Part shown: positions 19,227 through 26,723 of the stretch, in pieces
Numbering within the stretch: the first letter of the stretch is position 1
Layout of the letters: every line of letters begins with the position of its first letter
DNA from: Prevotella sp.
Lineage (GTDB): Bacteria > Bacteroidota > Bacteroidia > Bacteroidales > Bacteroidaceae
Direction: 5' to 3'
DNA: 64,000 bases
Assembly: GCA_017467535.1 (NCBI GenBank)
Contig: JAFUST010000083.1
Coordinates: 39,454-103,453, forward strand
Notes under the pieces: model-generated
Seen by the model: only the letters and a program-made list of their open reading frames with translations
The model's database searches: none
Told to the model about the DNA's origin: nothing
Made by a program: the position numbers and the translations under genes

Positions 19227-19275
19227 GCAAAACGTAATTTTGCTATGGGCAAATCGTAATTTTGCTTAGAGCAAA
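19227..19275. repeat. 22-bp-period palindromes (GCAAAACGTAATTTTGC)
   Basis: Two near-identical palindromic units, GCAAAACGTAATTTTGC (19227-19243) and GCAAATCGTAATTTTGC (19249-19265), start 22 bp apart. A degenerate third begins near 19270. They lie between the C10 peptidase leader and asd, about 105 bp upstream of the asd -7 element, so an operator role is possible, but the period matches the post-gene arrays elsewhere. Confidence 0.7.
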
Positions 19276-19370
19276 TTGGTAGCAAACGACAACAGTGAGG
19301 TTAAGTCAAAAAAATGGGGGCTTGGCCTTACTTTTTTACTTTTTTGCTTTTCTACCTTTAAATTATTTAG

Positions 19371-19379
19371 TACCTTTGC
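19371..19379 (+). promoter_or_regulatory. -7 element (TACCTTTGC) of asd
   Basis: TACCTTTGC lies 35 nt before the asd ATG. The nearest TTTG (19343-19346) is 24 nt away, longer than usual. Confidence 0.6.
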
Positions 19380-19414
19380 AGCCCAAAATAGTATAAACGG
19401 AAAAGAAAAGACTT

Positions 19415-20428
19415 ATGAAAGTAGCAATTGTGGGCGCGAGCGGCGCCGTTGGTCAGGAGTTCCTGAGACTGCTCGACGAGAGAAATTTCCCGATGGACGA
19501 ACTGGTGTTGTTTGGCAGCGAGCGTTCTGCCGGCACCAAATACACGTTTCGTGGCAAGGAACTCACTGTGAAACTTCTTCAGCATAACGATGACTTCAAG
19601 GATGTCGACATCGCCTTCACCTCTGCCGGTGCCGGCACCTCGAAGGAGTTTGCCGAGACCATCACTAAGTATGGCTGCGTGATGATCGACAATAGTTCGG
19701 CCTTCCGCATGGACGACGATGTGCCCCTGGTGGTGCCTGAGTGCAATGCCGAGGATGCCCTGAAGCGTCCCCGTGGCATCATTGCCAACCCCAACTGCAC
19801 GACCATCATGATGGTTGTCGTGCTGCAGCCCCTGGAGCGCCTCTCCCACATCAAGCGCATCCATGTGTCGAGTTACCAGAGCGCCAGTGGTGCCGGTGCC
19901 GCTGCTATGGCTGAACTGCAGCAGCAGTACAAGGAGATCGTCGAGACCGGCGAGGTGAAGACCATCAAGAAGTTCCCCCATCAGTTGGCCTACAACGTGA
20001 TTCCCCAGATCGATGTCTTCCAGCCCAACGGCTACACCAAGGAGGAGATGAAGATGTACAACGAGACGCAGAAGATCATGCACACTGATGCGAAGTGCTC
20101 GGCCATGTGCGTCCGCGTGTCGTCGCTCCGCAGTCATTCCGAGAGCGTGTGGATTGAGACCGAGCGCCCCATTGGCGTTGAGGAGGCCCAGCAGGCCATC
20201 GCCGCCGCTCCCGGCTGCACGCTGGTGGACGATCCCGCTACGCTGACCTATCCCATGCCCCTCGATACCGCCGGCAAGGACGATGTCTACGTGGGCCGTG
20301 TTCGCAAGGACCTCAGCGACGACTGCGGCCTCACCTTCTGGCTCTCTGGCGACCAGATCCGCAAGGGCGCAGCCCTCAATGCCGTACAGATCGGCGAATA
20401 CCTGATCAAAGTTGGCAACGTGAAATAA
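19415..20428 (+). CDS. asd: aspartate-semialdehyde dehydrogenase
   Basis: This NADP-dependent enzyme makes aspartate semialdehyde for lysine/DAP, threonine and methionine synthesis. The 337-residue protein has the nucleotide-binding start [18 protein letters not shown], the catalytic Cys in [11 protein letters not shown] (C128), and the conserved [13 protein letters not shown] and AYNVIPQID segments. The DAP branch is relevant because ddh is also in this window. Its first 40 bases are duplicated at 12901-12940. A strong hairpin terminator follows the stop. Confidence 0.97.
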   Translation: MKVAIVGASGAVGQEFLRLLDERNFPMDELVLFGSERSAGTKYTFRGKELTVKLLQHNDDFKDVDIAFTSAGAGTSKEFAETITKYGCVMIDNSSAFRMDDDVPLVVPECNAEDALKRPRGIIANPNCTTIMMVVVLQPLERLSHIKRIHVSSYQSASGAGAAAMAELQQQYKEIVETGEVKTIKKFPHQLAYNVIPQIDVFQPNGYTKEEMKMYNETQKIMHTDAKCSAMCVRVSSLRSHSESVWIETERPIGVEEAQQAIAAAPGCTLVDDPATLTYPMPLDTAGKDDVYVGRVRKDLSDDCGLTFWLSGDQIRKGAALNAVQIGEYLIKVGNVK

Positions 20429-20435
20429 GCGAACC

Positions 20436-20466
20436 GGGAGTTTGCTCCGTGCAAACTCCCCGTTTT
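20436..20466 (+). terminator. Terminator after asd built from a single GTTTG...CAAAC unit
   Basis: GGGAGTTTGC (20436-20445) pairs perfectly with GCAAACTCCC (20451-20460), with loop TCCGT, followed by CGTTTT. The sequence AGTTTGCTCCGTGCAAACT is nearly the unit of the array at 22886. Confidence 0.8.
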
Positions 20467-20496
20467 GCTTGATTAAAAATCCTAAATCACTACCTT

Positions 20497-21255
20497 ATGA
20501 GAATGATTGCTATCATGGCGACGGCCTTTGTCGCCTGTATGTCGGTTGCAGAGACCTATGCCGCCACTGCCGACACCCTGACCGTGCGCATCAAGGGGAT
20601 GCGCTGCGGAGAGTGTTCCCACAAAGTGAAGAACATCGTGAAGAAAGGTCCTGGCATCGAGGGCATCCTCTTCAATCTGGAGCGGCGTACGGCCACCATT
20701 GCCTACGATCCGTCGCTGACCAGTGCCGACAGCATCAAAGCCCATCTGGATGCCACGGGCCGCTACAAGACTTCGTCCTACAGTCCCAACGACACCATCC
20801 TGCGCGGCTTTGGCCTGCGCATCGACGACATGCACTGTCAGAACTGCTACAACCGCATCAGTCAGCGGCTGCAGCCGATGGCGGGCATCGACAGCATGGC
20901 ACCCCACCTGGACAAGCACTATATCTTTGTGCGCTACGATGCCAACCGCACCTCGAAGGCCGACATCCGCCGCGTGCTGGGCGGACTCGGCTTCACGCCC
21001 GTCAACTACTATAGCGGCCCGAAGGTGGCCTTTGCCTACTACCATATCCCCGCCGAGGCTGTCAGCCAGGCCACCATCGACGAGGTGCTGACGCTCGATG
21101 GCGTGGAGGATGCGAACGTCAACGCCCGCCAGAAGTCGCTCGCCGTGACCTACTTCACCGACGAGACCACGGCTGAGCGTCTGACGGCTGACATCAAGCG
21201 CCTGGGCATCGAGGCCGTGGAGCCGCCCGCCCACGAGTGCAAGGAACAGCAGTAG
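20497..21255 (+). CDS. Exported protein with tandem heavy-metal-associated (HMA) domains
   Basis: The 252-residue product starts with a signal peptide (cleavage near TYA-A) and contains three HMA-like ferredoxin folds. The first carries GMRCGECSHKV (Cys 36 and 39 region), the second DMHCQNCYNRI, and the third lacks the CxxC. MxCxxC loops in HMA domains bind Cu(I) or similar soft metals. Export to the periplasm is unusual for CopZ-like domains, so metal scavenging or relay outside the cytoplasm is likely. A DUF4876 gene follows after 33 nt and is probably in the same operon. Confidence 0.8.
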   Translation: MRMIAIMATAFVACMSVAETYAATADTLTVRIKGMRCGECSHKVKNIVKKGPGIEGILFNLERRTATIAYDPSLTSADSIKAHLDATGRYKTSSYSPNDTILRGFGLRIDDMHCQNCYNRISQRLQPMAGIDSMAPHLDKHYIFVRYDANRTSKADIRRVLGGLGFTPVNYYSGPKVAFAYYHIPAEAVSQATIDEVLTLDGVEDANVNARQKSLAVTYFTDETTAERLTADIKRLGIEAVEPPAHECKEQQ

Positions 21256-21288
21256 AACACATATCTTATCACTTATAACCAAATCATT

Positions 21289-22887
21289 ATGAAATTATCT
21301 ACATCCCTCAGGATGCTGCCCTTTGTCGTGGGCGGCATCATGCTGGCTGGCGCACAGGTCTGCCAAGCCAAACTGGTCAAGCCCAGCGGTGGCTCCGTCA
21401 GTGGCAATCTGGTCATTAGTAAGGTCTTCTATGCCGGCAGCAAGACGCTGGCCGACAGCCCCAAGAACTACACCCTGAACCAGTACATCGAACTCTACAA
21501 CAACTCGGCCGACACGCTCGACCTGAAGGGCGTCTACCTGGCGCTGGCCAATACCGACGGCGGCACTGCTGCCTGGACGGCCCAGGATATGGCTGAGGCC
21601 CACAAGGACTCGGCCGTGGTGAAGCAGATCTTCCAACTCTCGCCCGATGCCACTTTCCGTCTGGATCCTGGCAAGAGCGTGGTCATCGCCAACTGTGCCG
21701 TCAACCACAGCGATGCTGCCACGGGCGGTGTCGACCTGTCGGCAGCCGACTTCGAGGCAAAGAGCGAGAACAAGACCTACAAGGACTCGCACAATGCCGC
21801 AGTGGCAGAACTGAAGTTGGTCAGCACCTTCGGCACCACCGACTTTATCAACCTGCTCAATGCCGGCCCTGCCAGCGTCATGCTCCTTGCCGCCGACACC
21901 AATCTGGAAAAATGCCCCAAGACCTTTGCCAACGGCAAGACCAAGGGCAGCGAGTACACCATCGTGCCTCTCTATAAGAGCATAGACTGCGTAGACATCG
22001 TTAAGCAGAAGACACCCTCGGCCGACGACAAGCGCTTTGCCCAGAGTTATGATGCCGGCTATGCCTGCACAGCCTCTGCGGACAACTTCAATGGTCAGGC
22101 CGTGGTGCGCAAGACGGCCTTCGTCACCAGCGACGGGCGCACCGTGCTCTTCGACACCAACAACTCCAGTACCGACTTCGAGTCGACCGGCGACCTCGCC
22201 CTCCGCACCTACGGCGAGACACCCGTCGGCCTGAGTGATTCGACGATTGTCATCCCCGAGAGCGGCTATCTGGCCATCAATCCCGCCAAGCCTTTCTGCG
22301 GTCCGAAGAATCTCACGTTCACCTATCTCAACGTGTCCAACAGCAACACCACGACTGACATGACCTACTACAACTATCCCGGCGATTCGCTGCTGCTGAT
22401 CAAGGGCCCGTGGATTGCCGTCGGTCAGCCCGGCACCTATGTGATCAAGTTGTCGGAGTCGCAGGGCGTGATGAAGAGCCGTTCGTCGGGCATGACCTGG
22501 AGCGACGAGGACACGAAGACCCTCTCGCAGACCAATCGCATGATCTACAAGTTCTGCAACGAGAAAGGAAACGTGGGTTTCAAGCGCGTGGAGGCCGTTG
22601 ACGGCAAGTATAACACCGCCACCTTCAGCGATGGCGACCGTCTCTATTATGCCATCACCGAGAGCATCGCCGACAAGATTGCCGCCGCCAACGGGGCGAC
22701 AGACCACACTGACCTGGCCTTCGTGAAGTGGCACGGTGCCACGCCTGACACTACTACGGGCATCAGCAACGTGACCGCCGTCGACGCGCCTGCTGCCAAT
22801 GTTGTCTATTCGCTGCAGGGCACACGCCTGAGCGAGCCCCGCAAGGGCATCAACATCGTGAATGGCCGGAAGGTCGTGGTGCGATAG
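21289..22887 (+). CDS. DUF4876 family secreted protein
   Basis: The 532-residue product has a signal peptide (MKLSTSLRMLPFVVGGIMLAG region) and DUF4876-like hallmarks: NQYIELYNNSADTLDL, GKSVVIANCAVNH, GVDLSAADFEA and VLFDTNNSSTDFES. DUF4876 proteins often sit beside TonB-dependent metal receptors; here the partner is the exported HMA protein, which supports a metal-related surface role (inference). The C-terminus VYSLQGTRLSEPRKGINIVN plus GRKVVVR resembles the sorting tail of the C10 peptidases. The stop codon TAG is the first base triplet before the 22-bp array. Confidence 0.75.
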   Translation: MKLSTSLRMLPFVVGGIMLAGAQVCQAKLVKPSGGSVSGNLVISKVFYAGSKTLADSPKNYTLNQYIELYNNSADTLDLKGVYLALANTDGGTAAWTAQDMAEAHKDSAVVKQIFQLSPDATFRLDPGKSVVIANCAVNHSDAATGGVDLSAADFEAKSENKTYKDSHNAAVAELKLVSTFGTTDFINLLNAGPASVMLLAADTNLEKCPKTFANGKTKGSEYTIVPLYKSIDCVDIVKQKTPSADDKRFAQSYDAGYACTASADNFNGQAVVRKTAFVTSDGRTVLFDTNNSSTDFESTGDLALRTYGETPVGLSDSTIVIPESGYLAINPAKPFCGPKNLTFTYLNVSNSNTTTDMTYYNYPGDSLLLIKGPWIAVGQPGTYVIKLSESQGVMKSRSSGMTWSDEDTKTLSQTNRMIYKFCNEKGNVGFKRVEAVDGKYNTATFSDGDRLYYAITESIADKIAAANGATDHTDLAFVKWHGATPDTTTGISNVTAVDAPAANVVYSLQGTRLSEPRKGINIVNGRKVVVR

Positions 22888-22975
22888 TTTGCTCCGTCCA
22901 AACCAGGAGTTTGCTCCGTCCAAACTGGGAGTTTGCTCCGTCCAAACCCATAGTTTCCTCCGTGGAAACTATGGG
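22886..22975. repeat. 22-bp-period palindrome array (AGTTTGCTCCGTCCAAAC) ending in a hairpin
   Basis: Three exact units AGTTTGCTCCGTCCAAAC start at 22886, 22908 and 22930. A fourth, modified unit forms a perfect 12-bp hairpin CCCATAGTTTCC/GGAAACTATGGG (22947-22958 with 22964-22975, loop TCCGT). The array begins at the stop codon of the DUF4876 gene. The hairpin may act as a terminator, although only a short TTGGTGTTTTT-like tract follows. Confidence 0.85.
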
Positions 22976-23009
22976 CTTGGTGTTTTTAGGGAAAAAACTT
23001 CCCGAATCC

Positions 23010-23042
23010 TTTGGCTATTCCACAAATATTTCATAAATTTGC
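23010..23042 (+). promoter_or_regulatory. Promoter of the lplA-gcv operon
   Basis: TTTG (23010-23013) and TAAATTTGC (23034-23042) are spaced by 20 nt, 32 nt before the ATG. No glycine riboswitch is visible in the short leader. Confidence 0.75.
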
Positions 23043-23074
23043 AGTCAGAATGCTAACCTTGAATTTTGTAGGGA

Positions 23075-23788
23075 ATGAAGTATGTCGTTCTGCCTGCTGA
23101 TAGCGTAAGACGCCTGTCGTTTTATCTGGCTATGGAGGAGTATGTCGCCCGTCATGTAGACGAGGACGACCTCTTCTTTATGTGGCAGGTACGCCCCACG
23201 GTCATCTTCGGTCGCAACCAGGTGATGGAGAACGAGGTGAACGTAGACTACTGTCGCGAGCACGCCATCGAGATGTACCGCCGGAAGAGCGGCGGCGGCT
23301 GCGTCTATGCCGACGAGGACAACGTGATGATGTCCTATGTCTCGAAGGACGAGAACGTGGGCCTCACGTTCAACCGCTTCATCGGCATGCTCCTGCTGGT
23401 GCTCCGCCGGATGGGCATTGAGGCTACCGGCACCACTCACAACGACGTGATGATAGGCGACCGCAAGGTGAGCGGCACGGCTTTCTACCATCTGCCCGGC
23501 CGCAGCATCGTGCATGCCACAATGCTTTACGACACCAATATGGAGCACATGCTCCGGGCCATCACCCCGAGCGAAGAGAAACTGCAGTCGAAGGGCATAC
23601 AGAGCGTCCGTCAGCGCATCACGCTGCTGAAGGATCACACCACGCTGTCGCTGGAGGACTTCAAGCATCTGGTACGCACCACCCTCTGCGAGGGCGAACT
23701 CGTGCTGACGCCCCAGCAGGTGGACGGCATCGAGCAACTGGAACAGGACTACCTGCGCCGGGAATTCATCGAACACATTAAATCTTAA
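23075..23788 (+). CDS. lplA: lipoate-protein ligase
   Basis: The 237-residue protein belongs to the biotin/lipoate ligase fold: ARPTVIFGR-like VRPTVIFGRNQ, the lipoate-binding RRKSGGGCVYAD loop and the catalytic Lys context DVMIGDRKVSGTAF. It would attach lipoate to GcvH, encoded two genes downstream, and to other E2 proteins. It lacks the extra C-terminal domain of E. coli LplA and so is of the compact type. It is 9 nt from gcvT and leads the operon. Confidence 0.9.
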   Translation: MKYVVLPADSVRRLSFYLAMEEYVARHVDEDDLFFMWQVRPTVIFGRNQVMENEVNVDYCREHAIEMYRRKSGGGCVYADEDNVMMSYVSKDENVGLTFNRFIGMLLLVLRRMGIEATGTTHNDVMIGDRKVSGTAFYHLPGRSIVHATMLYDTNMEHMLRAITPSEEKLQSKGIQSVRQRITLLKDHTTLSLEDFKHLVRTTLCEGELVLTPQQVDGIEQLEQDYLRREFIEHIKS

Positions 23789-23797
23789 ACAATAACT

Positions 23798-24904
23798 ATG
23801 GGAATCAAACAAGAACTGAAAGAACAGGAGAAACGCACGTGCCTCTACGACCGTCATCTGTCGCTGCGTGCCTTCATGTCGCCGTTTGCGGGCTTCCTGA
23901 TGCCTATCCAGTATTCCAACATCACGGATGAGCATGTGGCGGTGCGCGAGCATGTGGGACTCTTCGACGTGAGCCACATGGGCGAGGTGACCGTCAAGGG
24001 CCCCGATGCCGAGCGCTACGTGCAGCATATCTTCACCAACGATGTGGCCGGTGCGCCCGTGGGTAAGATATATTATGGTATGATGTGCTACGAGCATGGT
24101 GGCACCGTGGACGACCTGCTGGTCTACAAGATGGGCCCGCAGGACTTTTTCCTCGTCATCAATGCTGCCAACATAGACAAGGACTGGGCCTGGATGCAGG
24201 AGCAGGCCAAGGGCTTCGACATCGACTTGCAGAACCGCTCCGACGACTACGGCCAGATAGCCCTGCAGGGCCCGGAGGCCGAGCATGTGATGGAGACGGT
24301 GCTGGGGCTGCCCTGCCGGGAACTGGCGTTCTACACGGTGAAGACGATAGGCGACATCATCGTCTCTCGCACTGGCTATACCGGCGAGGACGGCTTCGAG
24401 GTTTATGCCTCGCCGGCCTATATTCAGGAATGCTGGGACCGGCTGATCAAGGCCGGCGTCACCCCCTGCGGACTGGGCTGTCGCGACACGCTGCGCTTCG
24501 AGGTGGGGCTTCCGCTCTATGGCGATGAACTCTCGGAGGAGATCACGCCCATCATGGCCGGTCTGGGTATGTTTGTCAAACTCGACAAGGCGGGCGGCTT
24601 CATCGGTCGCGACGCCTTGGCCCGGCAAAAGGCCGAGGGCGTGACGCGCAAACTGGTGGGCATCGAACTGCAGGACAAGGCCATCCCCCGTCACGGCTAT
24701 ACTGTTCTGAACAAGGAGGGACAGCCCATCGGCGAGGTGACCACGGGCTACCACTGCCTGTCGGTGGACAAGAGCGTCTGCATGGCCCTCATCGACAGCC
24801 GCTATGCCGCGCTGGGCACGGAGGTGGAGGTGCAAATCCGCAAGAAGACCTTCCCCGGCGTGGTGGTCAAGAAGCAGTTCTACAACAAGAGTTATAAGAA
24901 ATAA
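23798..24904 (+). CDS. gcvT: glycine cleavage system T protein (aminomethyltransferase)
   Basis: GcvT moves the methylene group from aminomethyl-lipoyl-GcvH to tetrahydrofolate and releases ammonia. The 368-residue length is typical. Visible motifs are VGLFDVSHMGEVTVKGPDA, the conserved Asp/Tyr segment NDVAGAPVGKIYYGMM, SRTGYTGEDGFEVY and the C-terminal domain IELQDKAIPRHGY. It sits between lplA and gcvH with short gaps. Confidence 0.97.
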   Translation: MGIKQELKEQEKRTCLYDRHLSLRAFMSPFAGFLMPIQYSNITDEHVAVREHVGLFDVSHMGEVTVKGPDAERYVQHIFTNDVAGAPVGKIYYGMMCYEHGGTVDDLLVYKMGPQDFFLVINAANIDKDWAWMQEQAKGFDIDLQNRSDDYGQIALQGPEAEHVMETVLGLPCRELAFYTVKTIGDIIVSRTGYTGEDGFEVYASPAYIQECWDRLIKAGVTPCGLGCRDTLRFEVGLPLYGDELSEEITPIMAGLGMFVKLDKAGGFIGRDALARQKAEGVTRKLVGIELQDKAIPRHGYTVLNKEGQPIGEVTTGYHCLSVDKSVCMALIDSRYAALGTEVEVQIRKKTFPGVVVKKQFYNKSYKK

Positions 24905-24915
24905 ACAATAAGACT

Positions 24916-25296
24916 ATGGCAAAAGTAATTGAAGGACTCTACTATAGTGAGTCGCACGAGTATGTGAGAGTAGAAGGTAACACAGGTTACATCGGTATCA
25001 GTGACTACGCACAGAACGCCCTTGGCAACGTGGTCTATGTGGATATGCCCGAGGTGGACGACGAGGTGACCGCAGGCGAGGAGTTTGGCGCCGTGGAGAG
25101 CGTCAAGGCTGCCAGCGACCTGATAGCCCCCGTCAGCGGCACGGTGGTCGAGGTCAACGAGGCCCTCGACGACCAGCCCGAACTGGTCAACCAGGATCCC
25201 TACGAGAACTGGATCATCAAGGTGGAACTCTCCGACAAGGCCGAACTGGACAACCTGATGGATGCTCAGGCCTACGAGGCATTCTGCGCCAAATAA
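24916..25296 (+). CDS. gcvH: glycine cleavage system H protein
   Basis: This lipoyl carrier shuttles the aminomethyl group between the P, T and L proteins. The 126-residue protein shows the lipoylated Lys in ESVKAASDL (K64), the family pattern GISDYAQNALGNVVYVDMP, and a C-terminal tail ending in FCAK. It is the natural substrate of the ligase encoded at the head of the operon. Confidence 0.97.
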   Translation: MAKVIEGLYYSESHEYVRVEGNTGYIGISDYAQNALGNVVYVDMPEVDDEVTAGEEFGAVESVKAASDLIAPVSGTVVEVNEALDDQPELVNQDPYENWIIKVELSDKAELDNLMDAQAYEAFCAK

Positions 25297-25302
25297 TCTC
25301 AA

Positions 25303-25331
25303 TCTTCAATTTTCAATTTTCAATGTTCAAT
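25303..25331. repeat. CAATTTTCAAT-type repeats between gcvH and gcvPA
   Basis: A run of CAATCTTCAATTTTCAATTT-like units ends in GTTCAATGAAC, just before the gcvPA ATG. The same GTTCAAT heptamer is tandemly repeated at 58111-58213. Confidence 0.6.
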
Positions 25332-26646
25332 GAACTATAAGTATTTTCCGCATACAGAAGAAGATCTGAGGGCGATGCTCGACAAGGTGGGGGCGAAGAG
25401 TCTCGATGACCTCTATGCCGAGGTGCCCGAGGCCATCCGCTTCCGTGGCGACTACCAGTTGCCGGAGGAGATGAGCGAACTGGAGGTGCGCCAACTCTTC
25501 GACCAACTGGGTTCGCAGAACCGGGTGCTCACCTGCTTTGCCGGGGCCGGCGTCTACGACCACTACACGCCCTCGGTCATCCCCAGCCTGCTGCAGCGCT
25601 CGGAGTTCCTCACCAGTTACACCCCCTATCAGGCCGAGATCTCGCAGGGCACGCTCCACTATATCTTCGAGTATCAGTCGATGATGGCCGAACTGACGGG
25701 CATGGACATCTCCAACGCCTCGATGTACGATGGCTCTACGGCCACCGCCGAGGCCGTGATGATGGCGGTGGCTGCCGGCAAGAAGCAACGCCGCGTGCTG
25801 GTCAGCGAGACCCTCGACCCCAAGACGCTGGCCGTTGTCAAGACCTATGCCCACTTCCACGGTATCGACCTGCAGATGATTCCGGCCAAGGACGGCGTGA
25901 CCGACCTCTCAACGCTCAAGTCTCAATTGTCTGCGAGCAACGATGTGGCTGCGGTGCTTGTCCAGCAACCCAACTTCTACGGTATCGTGGAGGACTACAC
26001 TGGCTTCGCCGAGGCCATCCACGACCGCAAGGCCCTGTTCATCATGAACAGCGTCATTGCCGACCTGGCCGTGCTGAAGACGCCGGGCGAGTGGGGGGCC
26101 GACATCGCCGTGGGCGATGGTCAGTCGCTGGGCATACCCATGCAGTGGGGTGGCCCCTACGTGGGCTATATGTGCTGTACGGAGAAACTCATCCGCAAGA
26201 TGCCCGGCCGCATCGTCGGTCGGACGCAGGACAACCGCGGCCAGCGCGCCTTCGTGCTGACCCTTCAGGCCCGCGAACAGCACATCCGCCGCCAGAAGGC
26301 CACCTCGAACATCTGCTCCAACCAGAGCCTCATGGCCCTCTTCGTTACGATGTATTGCTCGCTGATGGGCCGTCAAGGCCTGAAGGAGGCGGCCGAACTC
26401 TCCTATGCCGGTGCCCACTATCTCTGTGAGCAACTGCTGGCCACGGGCCGTTTTGCGCTGGTCTACGAGCAGCCCTTCTTCAATGAGTTTGTCGTCCGCT
26501 ACGACGGCGATGTCGATGCCCTGCAGCGTCGGTTCACCGACCACGGCATTTTCGGCGGCATCAAGGTGGCCCCCGATCAGGTGATGTTTGCCGTCACCGA
26601 GAAGCGCACCAAAGAGGAGATAGATAACCTGATCAGTGTAATATAG
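25330..26646 (+). CDS. gcvPA: glycine dehydrogenase (decarboxylating) subunit 1
   Basis: This is the first half of the two-subunit P protein, which decarboxylates glycine on PLP. The 438-residue length is standard. Motifs include CFAGAGVYDHYTPSVI, TPYQAEISQGTLHYIFEYQS and the C-terminal GQPLGIP-like GQSLGIPMQWGGPYVGYM. Subunit 1 lacks the PLP Lys, which is in GcvPB. A long hairpin separates it from gcvPB, perhaps tuning subunit ratio. Confidence 0.97.
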   Translation: MNYKYFPHTEEDLRAMLDKVGAKSLDDLYAEVPEAIRFRGDYQLPEEMSELEVRQLFDQLGSQNRVLTCFAGAGVYDHYTPSVIPSLLQRSEFLTSYTPYQAEISQGTLHYIFEYQSMMAELTGMDISNASMYDGSTATAEAVMMAVAAGKKQRRVLVSETLDPKTLAVVKTYAHFHGIDLQMIPAKDGVTDLSTLKSQLSASNDVAAVLVQQPNFYGIVEDYTGFAEAIHDRKALFIMNSVIADLAVLKTPGEWGADIAVGDGQSLGIPMQWGGPYVGYMCCTEKLIRKMPGRIVGRTQDNRGQRAFVLTLQAREQHIRRQKATSNICSNQSLMALFVTMYCSLMGRQGLKEAAELSYAGAHYLCEQLLATGRFALVYEQPFFNEFVVRYDGDVDALQRRFTDHGIFGGIKVAPDQVMFAVTEKRTKEEIDNLISVI

Positions 26647-26708
26647 CAGCGGACTACAGGACTGTAGGACTGCTTTAGTAAAAGTCCTGTAGTTCTGTTG
26701 TCCGTTGC
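26646..26708 (+). repeat. Intercistronic hairpin between gcvPA and gcvPB
   Basis: Arms 26646-26671 and 26683-26708 pair at 21 of 26 positions, with several mismatches that would be G-U pairs in RNA. The loop is 11 nt. No U tract follows, so it more likely affects RNA stability than ends transcription. Confidence 0.7.
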
Positions 26709-26723
26709 AAATAAGGAAAAGCA

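Noticed and set aside
22886-22975. CRISPR array
   Set aside because: Units are 18 bp with 4-bp gaps and a 22-bp period. There are no unique spacers of about 30 bp and no cas genes.
23043-23074. Glycine riboswitch before the lplA-gcv operon
   Set aside because: The leader from the promoter to the ATG is only about 25 nt, too short for any glycine aptamer.
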